A DNA stretch of 64,000 nucleotides from Streptomyces sp. IMTB 2501. GTDB lineage: Bacteria; Actinomycetota; Actinomycetes; Streptomycetales; Streptomycetaceae. Of this stretch, positions 32,881-41,005 are shown in pieces (position 1 is the stretch's first letter; each line of letters begins with the position of its first letter). The notes beneath the pieces were generated by a model. It saw nothing but the letters and a program-made list of their open reading frames with translations, had not been told where the DNA came from and searched no databases. The stretch lies in the NCBI RefSeq assembly GCF_001953885.1, contig NZ_MQUS01000019.1, positions 70,774-134,773 of the forward strand, in the 5' to 3' direction. The position numbers and the translations under genes are program-made.

Positions 32881-33764
32881 CGGGCACTCCGTCGCTGAAG
32901 GGGCAGGTACACGGCCATCACCAGGCCCGCCACCAGGACCATGTCGAGGCTGAGGGCGAGGGCGACGTTCTCCTGGCCGACCAGGACGTTGCCGGACAGG
33001 GCGTCGGCGATCTGCAGGGTGACCAGCGGGACCGCGCTGCCGACCATGGCGGCGGCGGTGGCGTAGGCGGCGAAGGCGCTGCCGAACAGGAGCACCAGAC
33101 CGCCGAGCAGCGAGGGCGCGAGCACGGGCAGGGCCACGTGCCGCCAGTACTGCACACCGGTGGCGCCGTTGTTCAGCGCGGCCTCGCGCCACTGGGCGCG
33201 CAGGCCGTCCAGCGCGGGGGTGATGGTGAGGACCATGAGCGGGATGAGGAAGTACAGGTAGACGAGGACCAGGCCCCAGAAGCTGTAGAGGTCCCAGCCG
33301 CTGTCCTTCAGGCCCAGGTGGACGGTGAGGACGCCCGCGTTGCCGAGGGTGGCGACGAAGGCGAAGGCCAGCGGGACGCCGCCGAAGTTGGCGAGCACAC
33401 CGGAGGCGGTCAGCACGGCCTCGCGCAGCCAGCGGGAGCGGGAGCTGACCACGGCCTGGGCGAGCGGCAGCCCGAGCAGGGCACCGAGCGCGGCGGAGAG
33501 CGCGGACAGCTTGACGCTGCCGAGCAGTGCCGTGAGGTACGGGCCCTGCAGCGAGGCCGTCATGTTGGCGCCGGTGTAGTGGGTGGCGCCCGTGTTCGCG
33601 TCGTCGGCCGAGAAGGCGCCGTTCACGATGGCCACGGCCGGCAGGCCGAAGGCGATGGCGACGAAGACCAGCAGCGGTACGACCGCCAGCCAGCCGGGGG
33701 CGCGGCGCCGCCGCTTCGCCGAAGCGACGGGCGCCACGTCCGCACGCGGGAGAGCGGCGGTCAT
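32865..33764 (-). CDS. ABC transporter permease, first subunit
   Basis: A 299-residue integral membrane subunit with a cytoplasmic basic N-terminus (ASAKRRRRAPG) and about six helices. The EAA loop is REAALNNGATGVQYWRHVALPVLAPSLLGG. It resembles PotB/PhnU permeases. Its ATG overlaps the stop codon of the binding-protein gene (ATGA), and its end overlaps the second permease. All five genes of the operon are therefore tightly coupled. Confidence 0.9.
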   Translation of the reverse strand: MTAALPRADVAPVASAKRRRRAPGWLAVVPLLVFVAIAFGLPAVAIVNGAFSADDANTGATHYTGANMTASLQGPYLTALLGSVKLSALSAALGALLGLPLAQAVVSSRSRWLREAVLTASGVLANFGGVPLAFAFVATLGNAGVLTVHLGLKDSGWDLYSFWGLVLVYLYFLIPLMVLTITPALDGLRAQWREAALNNGATGVQYWRHVALPVLAPSLLGGLVLLFGSAFAAYATAAAMVGSAVPLVTLQIADALSGNVLVGQENVALALSLDMVLVAGLVMAVYLPLQRRSARWLDA

Positions 33765-34915
33765 CCGGAGACGGCCTTCTGCCAGCCCGTCGCGATAGCC
33801 GTCTTGGCCTTGCTCTGCTGGTCCTCGGTCGGGAAGGAGGGCGTGCCGGTGACCTTCGGGAGCTTGGCGGCGGCGGTCTTGTCGAGCGTGCCGGCCTTGT
33901 CCAGGGTGGCCATCAGGGCCGGGCGGGCGTAGCCCTTGAGCCACAGGTTCTGGCCCTCGGCGCTGTAGAGGTACTCCTGCCACAGGCGGGCGGCCGCCGG
34001 GTGCGGGGCGTCCTTGTTGATGGCCTGGGAGTAGTACTGGGCGTACTGGCCGTCGGTCGGGATGTTCACCTTCCAGTCCAGGCCCTTGGACTTGAACTCG
34101 TCGGCGTAGCCGGCGTTCAGGTAGTCCCAGTCGATGGAGATGGGCGTCTCGCCCTTCTCGACGGTGGCCGGGGTGGACTCGACGGGCGTGTAGTTGCCGC
34201 TCTTCTTCAGCTTGGCGAAGAAGTCCAGGCCGGGCTGGATGTTGTCGAAGGAGCCGCCGTTCGCGAGGGCCGCCGCGTAGACGCCGCCGAAGGCGGAGCC
34301 GGACTTGGTGGGGTTGCCGTTGAGGGCGACCTGGCCCTTGTACTCGGGCTTGAGCAGGTCCTTGAAGCTGGTCGGGCACTCCTTGACGCGCTTGTCGTCG
34401 CAGCCGATGGAGATGTAGCCGCCGTAGTCGTTGTACCAGCGGGCCTGCGGGTCCTTCTGGGCCTCGGGGATGTCGGAGTAGGAGGCGACCTTGTACGGCG
34501 CGAGCAGGCCCTGCTGAGCGGCGCTCAGCGCGAAGGAGGAGCCGAGGTCGAGGACGTCGGGGGTGCGGTCCTGGCCCTTGCGGGTGGTGACGGCGTTGAT
34601 CTCGTCCTGGCTGGTGCCGTCGGGGCTCTCGTCCTCGATCTTGATGCCGTACTTCTTCTGGAAGCCGTCGATGATGGCACCGTAGTTGGCCCAGTCACGG
34701 GGCACCGCGATGATGTGCAGCGTGCCCTCCTTCTTGGCCGCCTTGACGAGGGCGTCCATGCCGCCGAAGTCGGCTGCGGAGGTGGCGGTGGCGGCGCTCT
34801 TGCCGTCCTTGGTCTTGGTGGACGCGTTGTCGGGGGCGGCGCCACAGGCGCTCAGCGCGAGCGCGGCGACGACGGCGAGGGAGCCGCCGAGCACGGCGTT
34901 TCTCGGCAGGGACAC
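33761..34915 (-). CDS. ABC transporter solute-binding lipoprotein
   Basis: A 384-residue lipoprotein receptor for the importer. The signal peptide ends in the lipobox LALSAC (residues about 19-24). The mature part is a two-lobe type 1/type 6 binding fold of the PotD/AfuA kind (EGTLHIIAVPRDWANYGAI, RTPDVLDLGSSFALSAAQQG, PTSFKDLLKPEYKGQVALNG, VEKGETPISIDWDYLNAGY). The GTG was chosen because GGAGAG is 9 bases upstream; longer starts lack a ribosome-binding site. Relatives bind iron, polyamines, phosphonates or phosphodiesters. The HAD-EEP gene in the operon favours a phosphorylated organic ligand; this is inference. Confidence 0.88.
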   Translation of the reverse strand: MSLPRNAVLGGSLAVVAALALSACGAAPDNASTKTKDGKSAATATSAADFGGMDALVKAAKKEGTLHIIAVPRDWANYGAIIDGFQKKYGIKIEDESPDGTSQDEINAVTTRKGQDRTPDVLDLGSSFALSAAQQGLLAPYKVASYSDIPEAQKDPQARWYNDYGGYISIGCDDKRVKECPTSFKDLLKPEYKGQVALNGNPTKSGSAFGGVYAAALANGGSFDNIQPGLDFFAKLKKSGNYTPVESTPATVEKGETPISIDWDYLNAGYADEFKSKGLDWKVNIPTDGQYAQYYSQAINKDAPHPAAARLWQEYLYSAEGQNLWLKGYARPALMATLDKAGTLDKTAAAKLPKVTGTPSFPTEDQQSKAKTAIATGWQKAVSG

Positions 34916-34957
34916 GATCACGGTCTCTCCAGGGGGACGCATGAAGGAGGGAGGGGG

Positions 34958-34975
34958 AACTTGTCTGAACAAGTT
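34958..34975. promoter_or_regulatory. 18-bp palindromic operator, likely for the GntR regulator
   Basis: AACTTGT (34958-34964) and ACAAGTT (34969-34975) are perfect inverted repeats with a 4-base centre (CTGA). The site is 43 bases upstream of the binding-protein start and is AT-rich against its surroundings, as expected for a HutC-type GntR operator. Confidence 0.7.
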
Positions 34976-35089
34976 GGCCTCAGTACGCCGGTCACGGGTG
35001 TCCTGATCGTAAACAACGGCGAAACTCCAGACCCTGTTTCCCTGCACACTTCCGGCTGACACGGATCACCAAGGTGCGTCGATTAGGCT

Positions 35090-35111
35090 GGTCACGCTGT
35101 GCACAGTGACC
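35090..35111. promoter_or_regulatory. Possible second operator before the gntR gene
   Basis: GGTCAC and GTGACC arms face each other across 10 bases, 16 bases before the regulator start. It differs in sequence from the palindrome at 34958, so it may serve a different factor or be chance. Confidence 0.35.
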
Positions 35112-35127
35112 CGAGCAGAGGGGAAGC

Positions 35128-35868
35128 ATGACGGCGCGACACGAGGAGATCGCCGACGAACTGCGGCGGGCGATCGACCGCGAGGAGTACACGGTCGGCA
35201 GCCGCCTGCCCTCGGAGGCGGAACTCGCGACGCACTACGGCGTCTCACGCGGCACGGTCCGCCAGGCCGTGGCGACCCTGACGTCCGAGGGCCTGATCGG
35301 CTCCCGCCAGGGCGCCCGGCGTGTCGTGCTCGCCAGCCGGCGCAGCCAGAGCTTCGAGGAACTGCGCAGCTTCGCCCAGTGGGCCCGCGCGATGGGCCGC
35401 GAGGCCACGGGCCATGTGGTGACCCAGGAGTACCGCCCGGCCACCCACGAGGACGCCATCCGCCTCCAACTCCCGATCGGCACACAGGTGTTGCACGTGC
35501 TCCGGGTCCGCGGCCTGGACGGCGAGCCGGTGCTGCTGGAGCGCACGGTGTACGCCGACTGGATCTCCCCGGCGGTCGAGTCGATCGAGCCGGAGTGCCC
35601 CTCGGTCACCCAACGCCTCTACGACGACACGGGGTTGGTCTTCGCCTACGGAGAGCACATCATCGACGCGGTCGCCTGCGGCGCGCAGGACGCCGAGTTG
35701 CTGGGGGTTCGCCGGACGAGTCCGCTGCTGCGCGTCCGCCGGGTGACGACGACACGTGAAGGCCGACCGGTGGAGTGGTCCGACGACCGCTACCGCCCGG
35801 ACGCGGTGAGCTTCAGCGTGCACAACTCGATAGGCAACAACGCGCTGGCGCGGAAGACGGCGGAATAG
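35128..35868 (+). CDS. GntR-family regulator, HutC subfamily
   Basis: A 246-residue repressor. The N-terminal winged helix (IADELRRAIDREEYTVGSRL, then LATHYGVSRGTVRQAVATLT, residues about 4-60) is followed by a UTRA effector domain (ATHEDAIRLQLPIGTQVLHV, ERTVYADWISPAVESIEPE, RRVTTTREGRPVEWSDDRYR). HutC-type regulators commonly sense the substrate of the adjacent transporter. It diverges from the five-gene importer operon and probably represses it through the palindrome at 34958-34975. GAGGGGAAGC precedes the ATG. Confidence 0.93.
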   Translation: MTARHEEIADELRRAIDREEYTVGSRLPSEAELATHYGVSRGTVRQAVATLTSEGLIGSRQGARRVVLASRRSQSFEELRSFAQWARAMGREATGHVVTQEYRPATHEDAIRLQLPIGTQVLHVLRVRGLDGEPVLLERTVYADWISPAVESIEPECPSVTQRLYDDTGLVFAYGEHIIDAVACGAQDAELLGVRRTSPLLRVRRVTTTREGRPVEWSDDRYRPDAVSFSVHNSIGNNALARKTAE

Positions 35869-35899
35869 AACCCGGGGCGCATTGTCGTGTGCCGGGTGC

Positions 35900-36040
35900 G
35901 GGTGCGTTGTGGTTTCTCGCGCAGTTCCCCGCGCCCTCCAGGCATGCTCGACCGCAGCTTCCTCAGGGGCGCGGGGCTGTATCGATATGCGGCTCCGCCG
36001 CGGGGGCGCGATCAGCCACGGACCACCCGCACCCGGCGAC
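35900..36040 (+). repeat. Streptomyces intergenic repeat, copy B
   Basis: It contains GCAGTTCCCCGCGCC, a 34-base core at 35969-36002 identical to that of copy A, then GGGCGCGATCAGCCA and ACCCGCACCCG. It fills the gap between the gntR gene and the convergent Lrp gene and can form GC-rich hairpins. Confidence 0.75.
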
Positions 36041-36058
36041 GGCGCATGCGCCCGAGTC

Positions 36059-36511
36059 CTACCCCGGCGCCCCCGAGGAGAAGCGCCGCAGCAACGGCGA
36101 CAGCACCAGCACCGACTTGGTGCGCTCGACGAACGGCTCCCCGGCGATACGCTCCAGCACCCGCTCGAAGTGACGCATGTCGGACGCGAAGACCTGCGCG
36201 ATCGCGTCCGCGTCGCCGGTGACGGTCGACGCGGCCACGACTTCCTGATAGCGCTCCAGCCCCCGCTGGATGGTCTCCGGCGAGGTGTTGCGCCGGCAGT
36301 GGATCTCGATGTAGCCCTCGGTCTCCCAGCCGAGCGCCGCCGGGTCCACCCGGACGGTGAATCCGGTGATCGCTCCGGTGGCGCGCAGCCGGTCCACGCG
36401 CCGCTTCACGGCGGGCGCGGACAAACCGACCAGTTGCCCGATGTCCGCGTAGGAGCGGCGGGCGTCCTCGGCGAGGGCGTGCACGATGCGTTCGTCGAGC
36501 TCGTTCAGCAC
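36059..36511 (-). CDS. Lrp/AsnC-family transcriptional regulator
   Basis: A 150-residue regulator. The N-terminal HTH (LDERIVHALAEDARRSYADI, GLSAPAVKRRVDRLRATGAI) is followed by a RAM/ACT-like domain (GYIEIHCRRNTSPETIQRGL, VVAASTVTGDADAIAQVFAS) that normally binds an amino acid and supports octamer formation. It lies 27 bases downstream of a cationic amino-acid permease on the same strand, so it is probably cotranscribed and controls it. The motif TCGTTGCGCG upstream of that permease also lies upstream of davA. I infer that lysine is a plausible effector. Confidence 0.92.
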   Translation of the reverse strand: MLNELDERIVHALAEDARRSYADIGQLVGLSAPAVKRRVDRLRATGAITGFTVRVDPAALGWETEGYIEIHCRRNTSPETIQRGLERYQEVVAASTVTGDADAIAQVFASDMRHFERVLERIAGEPFVERTKSVLVLSPLLRRFSSGAPG

Positions 36512-36538
36512 AGGGGGTGGTTCACTTCTTCGGTTCGG

Positions 36539-38026
36539 TCACTTCTCTGCCGTCACGGCGAGTTCCTCACCGGTCGCGAGACGGGAACGGCGATAGCCGT
36601 ATACGAAGTAGAACACGAGCCCGACAGCCATCCAGACACCGAACACGATCCACGTGACGGTCGACAGGCTGCCCATCATCCAGACGCAGAAGGCGAAGCC
36701 CAGCGCGGGCAGCACCGGCGACAGCGGGACGCGGAAGGTGCGGTTCATGTGCGGGCGCGTCCGGCGCAGCACCACGACCGCGACGTTGACCAGCGCGAAG
36801 GCGAACAGCGTGCCGATACTGGTGGCGTCCGCCAGCTGGCCCAGCGGGATGGCGGCGGCGAGGACACCGCAGAACAGGGAGACGATCACCGTGTTGGCGC
36901 GGGGCGCGCCGGTCCTCGGGTGGACCTTGGCGAAGATCTTGGGCACCAGGCCGTCGCGGGACATCGCGAACAGGATGCGGGTCTGGCCGTAGAGCACGGT
37001 CAGGACGACGCTCGCGATGGCGATGACGGCGCAGAAGGCCAGCAGGGTGCCCCAGAAGCTCTGCCCGGTGACGTCCTTCATGATCTGGGCGAGCGTGGCC
37101 TCGGAGTCGCCGAAGGTCCGCCACGGCTTGGCGCCGACGGCGACGGCCGCGACCAGTACGTACAGGGCGGTCACGATGACCAGGGACAGCATGATCGCGC
37201 GGGGCAGGTCGCGCTGGGCGTCCTTCGCCTCCTCGCCGGCCGTGGAGGCGGCGTCGAAGCCGATGTACGAGAAGAACAGCGTGGCGCCGGCGCCGCTGAC
37301 GCCCGCCATGCCGAGCGGCATGAAGTTCGCGTAGTTGCCGGACTTGAAGCCCATGAAGCCGATCGCGCAGAACAGGATCAGCGCGGCGATCTTCACGCAC
37401 ACCATGATGGTGTTGGCCCGCGCGGACTCCTTGGCGCCGCCGAGCAGGAACACCATCGCGAGGATCACGACGATCAGGGCGGGCAGGTTGAAGATGCCGC
37501 CGTCGCCGGGCGGTGCCGCCAGGGCCGTCGGGATGGTCACGCCTATCGTGCCGTCCAGCAGCTCGTTGAGGTACTCGCCCCAGCCGACGGCCACGGCGGC
37601 CACCGAGACGCCGTACTCCAGCAGCAGACACCAGCCGCAGACCCAGGCGATCAGCTCGCCCATCGTTGCGTATGCGTACGAGTACGAGGAGCCGGAGACC
37701 GGGATGGTGCCGGCCAGCTCGGCGTAGGACAGGGCCGAGAACAGCGCGGTGAGACCGGCGATCACGAAGGACAGGGTGACGGCGGGGCCCGCCTTGGGGA
37801 CGGCCTGGCCGAGGACGACGAAGATGCCGGTGCCGAGCGTGGCACCGATGCTGATCATGGTCAGCTGCCACAGCCCGAGGGAGCGCCGCAGCGAGCCTCC
37901 CTCACCCTGGCCGCCCTCCGCGACCAGGCGTTCCACGGGCTTGCGCCGCATGAGGCGCGCGGCGACACCCGGGGACACGGGGGCGGTCGCTGTGCGGTCG
38001 TGCGGGGGTGCGCCTTGGTCGAGCAC
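36539..38026 (-). CDS. Cationic amino-acid permease, APC/CAT family
   Basis: A 495-residue membrane protein with 12 or more helices. Signatures are WQLTMISIGATLGTGIFVVL in TM1, LSYAELAGTIPVSGSSYSYA, GATLFFSYIGFDAASTAGEE and YGQTRILFAMSRDGLVPKIF, all typical of CAT-type cationic amino-acid transporters. The GTG start has AAGGAG at 7-base spacing. The 366-base leader carries a foldable structure or small ORF, plus candidate Lrp sites. A lysine or arginine substrate is expected for the family and would fit the davBA-like genes. The lrp gene follows 27 bases later. Confidence 0.9.
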   Translation of the reverse strand: MLDQGAPPHDRTATAPVSPGVAARLMRRKPVERLVAEGGQGEGGSLRRSLGLWQLTMISIGATLGTGIFVVLGQAVPKAGPAVTLSFVIAGLTALFSALSYAELAGTIPVSGSSYSYAYATMGELIAWVCGWCLLLEYGVSVAAVAVGWGEYLNELLDGTIGVTIPTALAAPPGDGGIFNLPALIVVILAMVFLLGGAKESARANTIMVCVKIAALILFCAIGFMGFKSGNYANFMPLGMAGVSGAGATLFFSYIGFDAASTAGEEAKDAQRDLPRAIMLSLVIVTALYVLVAAVAVGAKPWRTFGDSEATLAQIMKDVTGQSFWGTLLAFCAVIAIASVVLTVLYGQTRILFAMSRDGLVPKIFAKVHPRTGAPRANTVIVSLFCGVLAAAIPLGQLADATSIGTLFAFALVNVAVVVLRRTRPHMNRTFRVPLSPVLPALGFAFCVWMMGSLSTVTWIVFGVWMAVGLVFYFVYGYRRSRLATGEELAVTAEK

Positions 38027-38061
38027 GCGCTGGCTCCTTAATCCTGCCGGTCATTGCGGAC

Positions 38062-38112
38062 GGGGACCGGTGGCAGCCCTGCGAGGGCAGGAACCCACCG
38101 AGCGGAGTCCCC
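38062..38112 (-). promoter_or_regulatory. Structured RNA leader before the permease
   Basis: GGGGAC/GTCCCC (38062-38067 with 38107-38112), CGGTGG/CCACCG (38068-38073 with 38095-38100) and an inner hairpin (38078-38091) nest into one long irregular stem with a 6-base bulge. It ends 23 bases before the Shine-Dalgarno. It resembles no riboswitch class I can name. Confidence 0.45.
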
Positions 38113-38192
38113 GCCACGCCACGTACAGACGAGCACCCTATGAGCCAGGCCTTCACGGGCGTAATGCAGCAACCTTGCGCGTCCCCGGATGA

Positions 38193-38250
38193 TCATTGCG
38201 TTCATCCGACCGGAATGACAAATCGTTGCGCGCGGGCTGTCGACCGTTGC
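38193..38250. promoter_or_regulatory. Candidate Lrp sites before the permease
   Basis: TCATTGCG (38193-38200), TCGTTGCGCG (38223-38232) and CCGTTGC (38244-38250) lie close together. The middle one is identical to a motif before davA. A further TCATTGCG lies at 38051-38058. Confidence 0.45.
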
Positions 38251-38392
38251 ACGACGACCTCGCCGCCACCTTTGTCCAGATAAGCGAGAAGGAGACTTCC
38301 GGATGTCTGAAAGCGGACGTCCGGATACACCGACGGCCCCCACCCCTCCCGACCGGGGGAGGAACAGGGGCCGCAGGACGGCGTTTCGCCGG

Positions 38393-39835
38393 TCAGCTCC
38401 AGCTGGCGTGCAGCGGCTTGCCCTCGGCGTAGCCGGCGGCGCTCTGGATGCCGACGACGGCCTTCTCGGCGAACTCCTCCAGCGAGCCGGCACCGGCGTA
38501 GGTGCAGGAGGAGCGGACGCCCGCGATGATCGAGTCGATCAGGTCCTCGACGCCCGGGCGGGCCGGGTCGAGGAACATGCGGGAGGTGGAGATGCCCTCC
38601 TCGAACAGGCCCTTGCGGGCGCGGTCGTAGGCGGACTCCTCGGACGTGCGGTTGGCCACCGCACGCGCGGACGCCATGCCGAACGACTCCTTGTAGGCAC
38701 GCCCGTTGGCGTCGTGCTGGAGGTCGCCCGGGGACTCGTAGGTGCCCGCGAACCAGGAGCCGACCATCACGTTGGACGCGCCGGCCGCGAGGGCCATGGC
38801 CACGTCGCGCGGGTGCCGGACGCCGCCGTCGGCCCACACGTGCTTGCCGTACTTCTTCGCCTCGGCGGCGCACTCCAGGACGGCCGAGAACTGCGGCCGG
38901 CCCACGCCGGTCATCATGCGCGTGGTGCACATGGCGCCGGGGCCCACACCGACCTTGATGATGTCCGCCCCGGCGTCGATGAGGTCCTTGACGCCCTCGG
39001 CGGAGACGATGTTGCCCGCGACGATCGGCACCTGCGGGTCGAGGGCGCGCACCAGCTTGATCGCGCTGATCATCGACTCCTGGTGGCCGTGCGCGGTGTC
39101 GATGACGAGCGTGTCCACGCCCGCGTCGAGCAGCTGCTTGGCCTTGCCCGCGACGTCGCCGTTGATGCCGACCGCGGCGGCGATGCGCAGCTTGCCCTGC
39201 GCGTCGACGGCCGGGGTGTACAGCGTGGCGCGCAGGGCGCCCTTGCGGGTGAGGATGCCGGCCAGCTTGCCGTCCTTGTCGACGGCCGGGGCATAACGGC
39301 GGTTGTGCTGGTCCAGGGTATTGAAGGCCTCGCGCGGGTCGATGTCCGCGTCGAGGAGCAGCAGGTCCTTGGACATGACCACTTCGAGCTGGGTGAAGCG
39401 GTCGACACCGGTGAGGTCCGCGTCGGTGACGACGCCGACGGGCCGCTGCTCCTCGTCCACGACCACACCGGCGTTGTGCGCGCGCTTGGGCAGCAGCGCC
39501 AGGGCGTCGGCCACGGTCTGGTGCGGGGCCAGCACGATCGGCGTGTCGAGCACCAGATGGCGGCTCTTCACCCAGGAGACGACGTCCGTGACGACGTCGA
39601 TGGGGATGTCCTGCGGGATGACCACCAGGCCGCCGCGGCGGGCCATGGTCTCGGCCATACGGCGGCCGGCGATGGCGGTCATGTTGGCGACGACGAGCGG
39701 GATGGTGGTGCCCGTGCCGTCCGGCGAGCTGAGGTCCACGCCCTGACGCGAGCCGACCGCTGAGCGGCTCGGCACCATGAAGACGTCGTCGTACGTCAGG
39801 TCGTACGCGGGCTGGATGTCATTGAGGAAACGCAC
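38393..39835 (-). CDS. guaB1: GuaB1-family IMP dehydrogenase-related protein
   Basis: A 480-residue TIM-barrel protein with an inserted CBS pair. Signatures are YDLTYDDVFMVPSRSAVGSR at the N-terminus, CBS repeats around 95-215 (VLAPHQTVADALALLPKRAH, SKDLLLLDADIDPREAFN), VIDTAHGHQESMISAIKLV, VAGNIVSAEGVKDLIDAGAD and the Cys loop GPGAMCTTRMMTGVG. The actinobacterial GuaB1 branch is separate from the essential IMP dehydrogenase, and a mycobacterial member has been described as a GMP reductase. That activity (GMP to IMP and ammonia) is the best guess here. The GTG gives the family-typical (M)RFLNDIQP start; an ATG 24 codons upstream is possible. Confidence 0.88.
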   Translation of the reverse strand: MRFLNDIQPAYDLTYDDVFMVPSRSAVGSRQGVDLSSPDGTGTTIPLVVANMTAIAGRRMAETMARRGGLVVIPQDIPIDVVTDVVSWVKSRHLVLDTPIVLAPHQTVADALALLPKRAHNAGVVVDEEQRPVGVVTDADLTGVDRFTQLEVVMSKDLLLLDADIDPREAFNTLDQHNRRYAPAVDKDGKLAGILTRKGALRATLYTPAVDAQGKLRIAAAVGINGDVAGKAKQLLDAGVDTLVIDTAHGHQESMISAIKLVRALDPQVPIVAGNIVSAEGVKDLIDAGADIIKVGVGPGAMCTTRMMTGVGRPQFSAVLECAAEAKKYGKHVWADGGVRHPRDVAMALAAGASNVMVGSWFAGTYESPGDLQHDANGRAYKESFGMASARAVANRTSEESAYDRARKGLFEEGISTSRMFLDPARPGVEDLIDSIIAGVRSSCTYAGAGSLEEFAEKAVVGIQSAAGYAEGKPLHASWS

Positions 39836-39967
39836 GTGCTGCTCATCCCAGTCGTTCAGAAGTGGCCCCCGGACAGGTGTGCCAGGGGGAAAGAGCACGT
39901 ACTTCATTGTCCCATGTCGGGGCCGTTGTCACGCCCCCACGGAACATCCAGGGTGAGCGCCGATCAC

Positions 39968-40330
39968 CTAGGAGGATCCTCCAAGATGTGAATGGCCCAG
40001 GGCCAGTACGACGGCCAGCGCGGGCGTCCGGTCCACCGCCTCGGCGAACACGTCCTGGGCCGTCCGCCACTCGCCCGGGTTCGCCTCGGCGTAGGGCCGC
40101 CAGCCCCGTACGACGATGAGCATCCCCTGCTCGACGGCCCCCTCGGGCCAGACGGTGTGGTCGGAGAGGGAGTCGACCAGCGCGTCCCAGTTACGGCCGA
40201 ACCAGTCGGGCAGCGCCAGCGCCCGCGCGGCACGGTCCATCAGCCCGGCCTTGTCGCCGACACCGTCGAGGTCCAGGGCGACGACGACCCGCCCCGCAAG
40301 ATCTGCCGCGCCTGTCGGTTCTTCACTCAT
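39968..40330 (-). CDS. Barstar-family ribonuclease inhibitor
   Basis: A 120-residue barstar fold with RVVVALDLDGVGDKAGLMDR, ALALPDWFGRNWDALVDSLS (the characteristic FGxNWDAL) and MLIVVRGWRPYAE. Barstars bind and neutralise a cognate RNase in the cytoplasm. It starts within the stop codon of the RNase gene (ATGA), so the inhibitor and toxin are made together. This protects the producer before export of the enzyme. Confidence 0.93.
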   Translation of the reverse strand: MSEEPTGAADLAGRVVVALDLDGVGDKAGLMDRAARALALPDWFGRNWDALVDSLSDHTVWPEGAVEQGMLIVVRGWRPYAEANPGEWRTAQDVFAEAVDRTPALAVVLALGHSHLGGSS

Positions 40331-40794
40331 CTCAGCACCGCCCGGAACGTGTTGTAGTGATCATCGGTGTAGTAGATCTCCGCGCCCTGCCCGGTGACGA
40401 TGCGCCGGGCCCCGCGATCGCGCGAGCCGGCCGTCTTGACCGTGTACTCGTGGTAGTAGCCGCGCTGGTGCTTGGGCAGCCGGCCCTCGAAGTTCCCGAA
40501 GACGACCCCGTCCTTGGCGTACGGGAAGGGCCCGCCCTTGTCGATGAGGGCAAGCGTCCTCCGGGCCTCGCCCGGCAGCTGGTCCTCCCTGACCGTGCCC
40601 ATCCCATGAGCCCACGCCGGCACGGACACACGTGCACCGCCCGGGCTGGCCCCACCACCGGCTCCCGAGCCGGCCCCGGACGAACATCCCGTGAGAAGAA
40701 CGGCAAGAACGACAACCAGCAACCCGGCGAGCGCCCGGGGCAGCTTCAGGGACCGTGCGGGGGTGGGGGACGGCGTGAGGGACCGTCTCGGCAT
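40327..40794 (-). CDS. Guanyl-specific ribonuclease (RNase Sa/N1-T1 family), lipoprotein
   Basis: A 155-residue RNase with a lipoprotein signal. The hydrophobic stretch LAGLLVVVLAVLLTGCSSG ends in the lipobox LLTGC. The catalytic domain (about 75-155) matches RNase Sa in outline: GGPFPYAKDGVVFGNFEGRL, KHQRGYYHEYTVKT with the catalytic Glu and His region, RRIVTGQGAEIYYTDDHYN. RNase Sa is secreted and carries one disulfide. This one has no Cys apart from the lipobox, so it has lost that disulfide and should be membrane-anchored. The start is uncertain because no clear ribosome-binding site is present; a longer form to 40818 is possible. Confidence 0.85.
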   Translation of the reverse strand: MPRRSLTPSPTPARSLKLPRALAGLLVVVLAVLLTGCSSGAGSGAGGGASPGGARVSVPAWAHGMGTVREDQLPGEARRTLALIDKGGPFPYAKDGVVFGNFEGRLPKHQRGYYHEYTVKTAGSRDRGARRIVTGQGAEIYYTDDHYNTFRAVLR

Positions 40795-40942
40795 ACGGAG
40801 GACCAACCGTGGCAGCATGCCGACGATGCTGCCACGCCCTGCCCCGACCCGACTCACGACGGCCCGCCCGGACAGACCTCGGCTCGCCGCATCCTGCCCA
40901 GCCCGCCTCCGCTCACCGCGCCGCGCCCTTCGCCCGGCCCCT

Positions 40943-40957
40943 CGGCTCACCGAGCCG
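40943..40957 (-). terminator. Short hairpin after the SorC-family gene
   Basis: CGGCTC and GAGCCG form a 6-bp stem with an ACC loop, about 50 bases past the regulator stop. It is weak as a terminator. Confidence 0.35.
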
Positions 40958-41005
40958 CGCCGCGCCCTTTGAGACGCGCCCCACGACCCCGCCGCGCGAG
41001 GCCCC

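Larger units (their letters stand above)
38027..38392. other. Leader and promoter region of the permease-Lrp operon
   Basis: The 366 bases hold a structured leader close to the permease start, a 54-codon open frame through it (38202 to 38038, ending in TAA) and a cluster of CGTTGCG-like motifs at 38173-38250. The guaB1 gene ends at the right edge. A hairpin-prone GACCGGGGGAGG/CCCCACCCCTCCC stretch near 38338-38362 may terminate guaB1. Confidence 0.5.
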
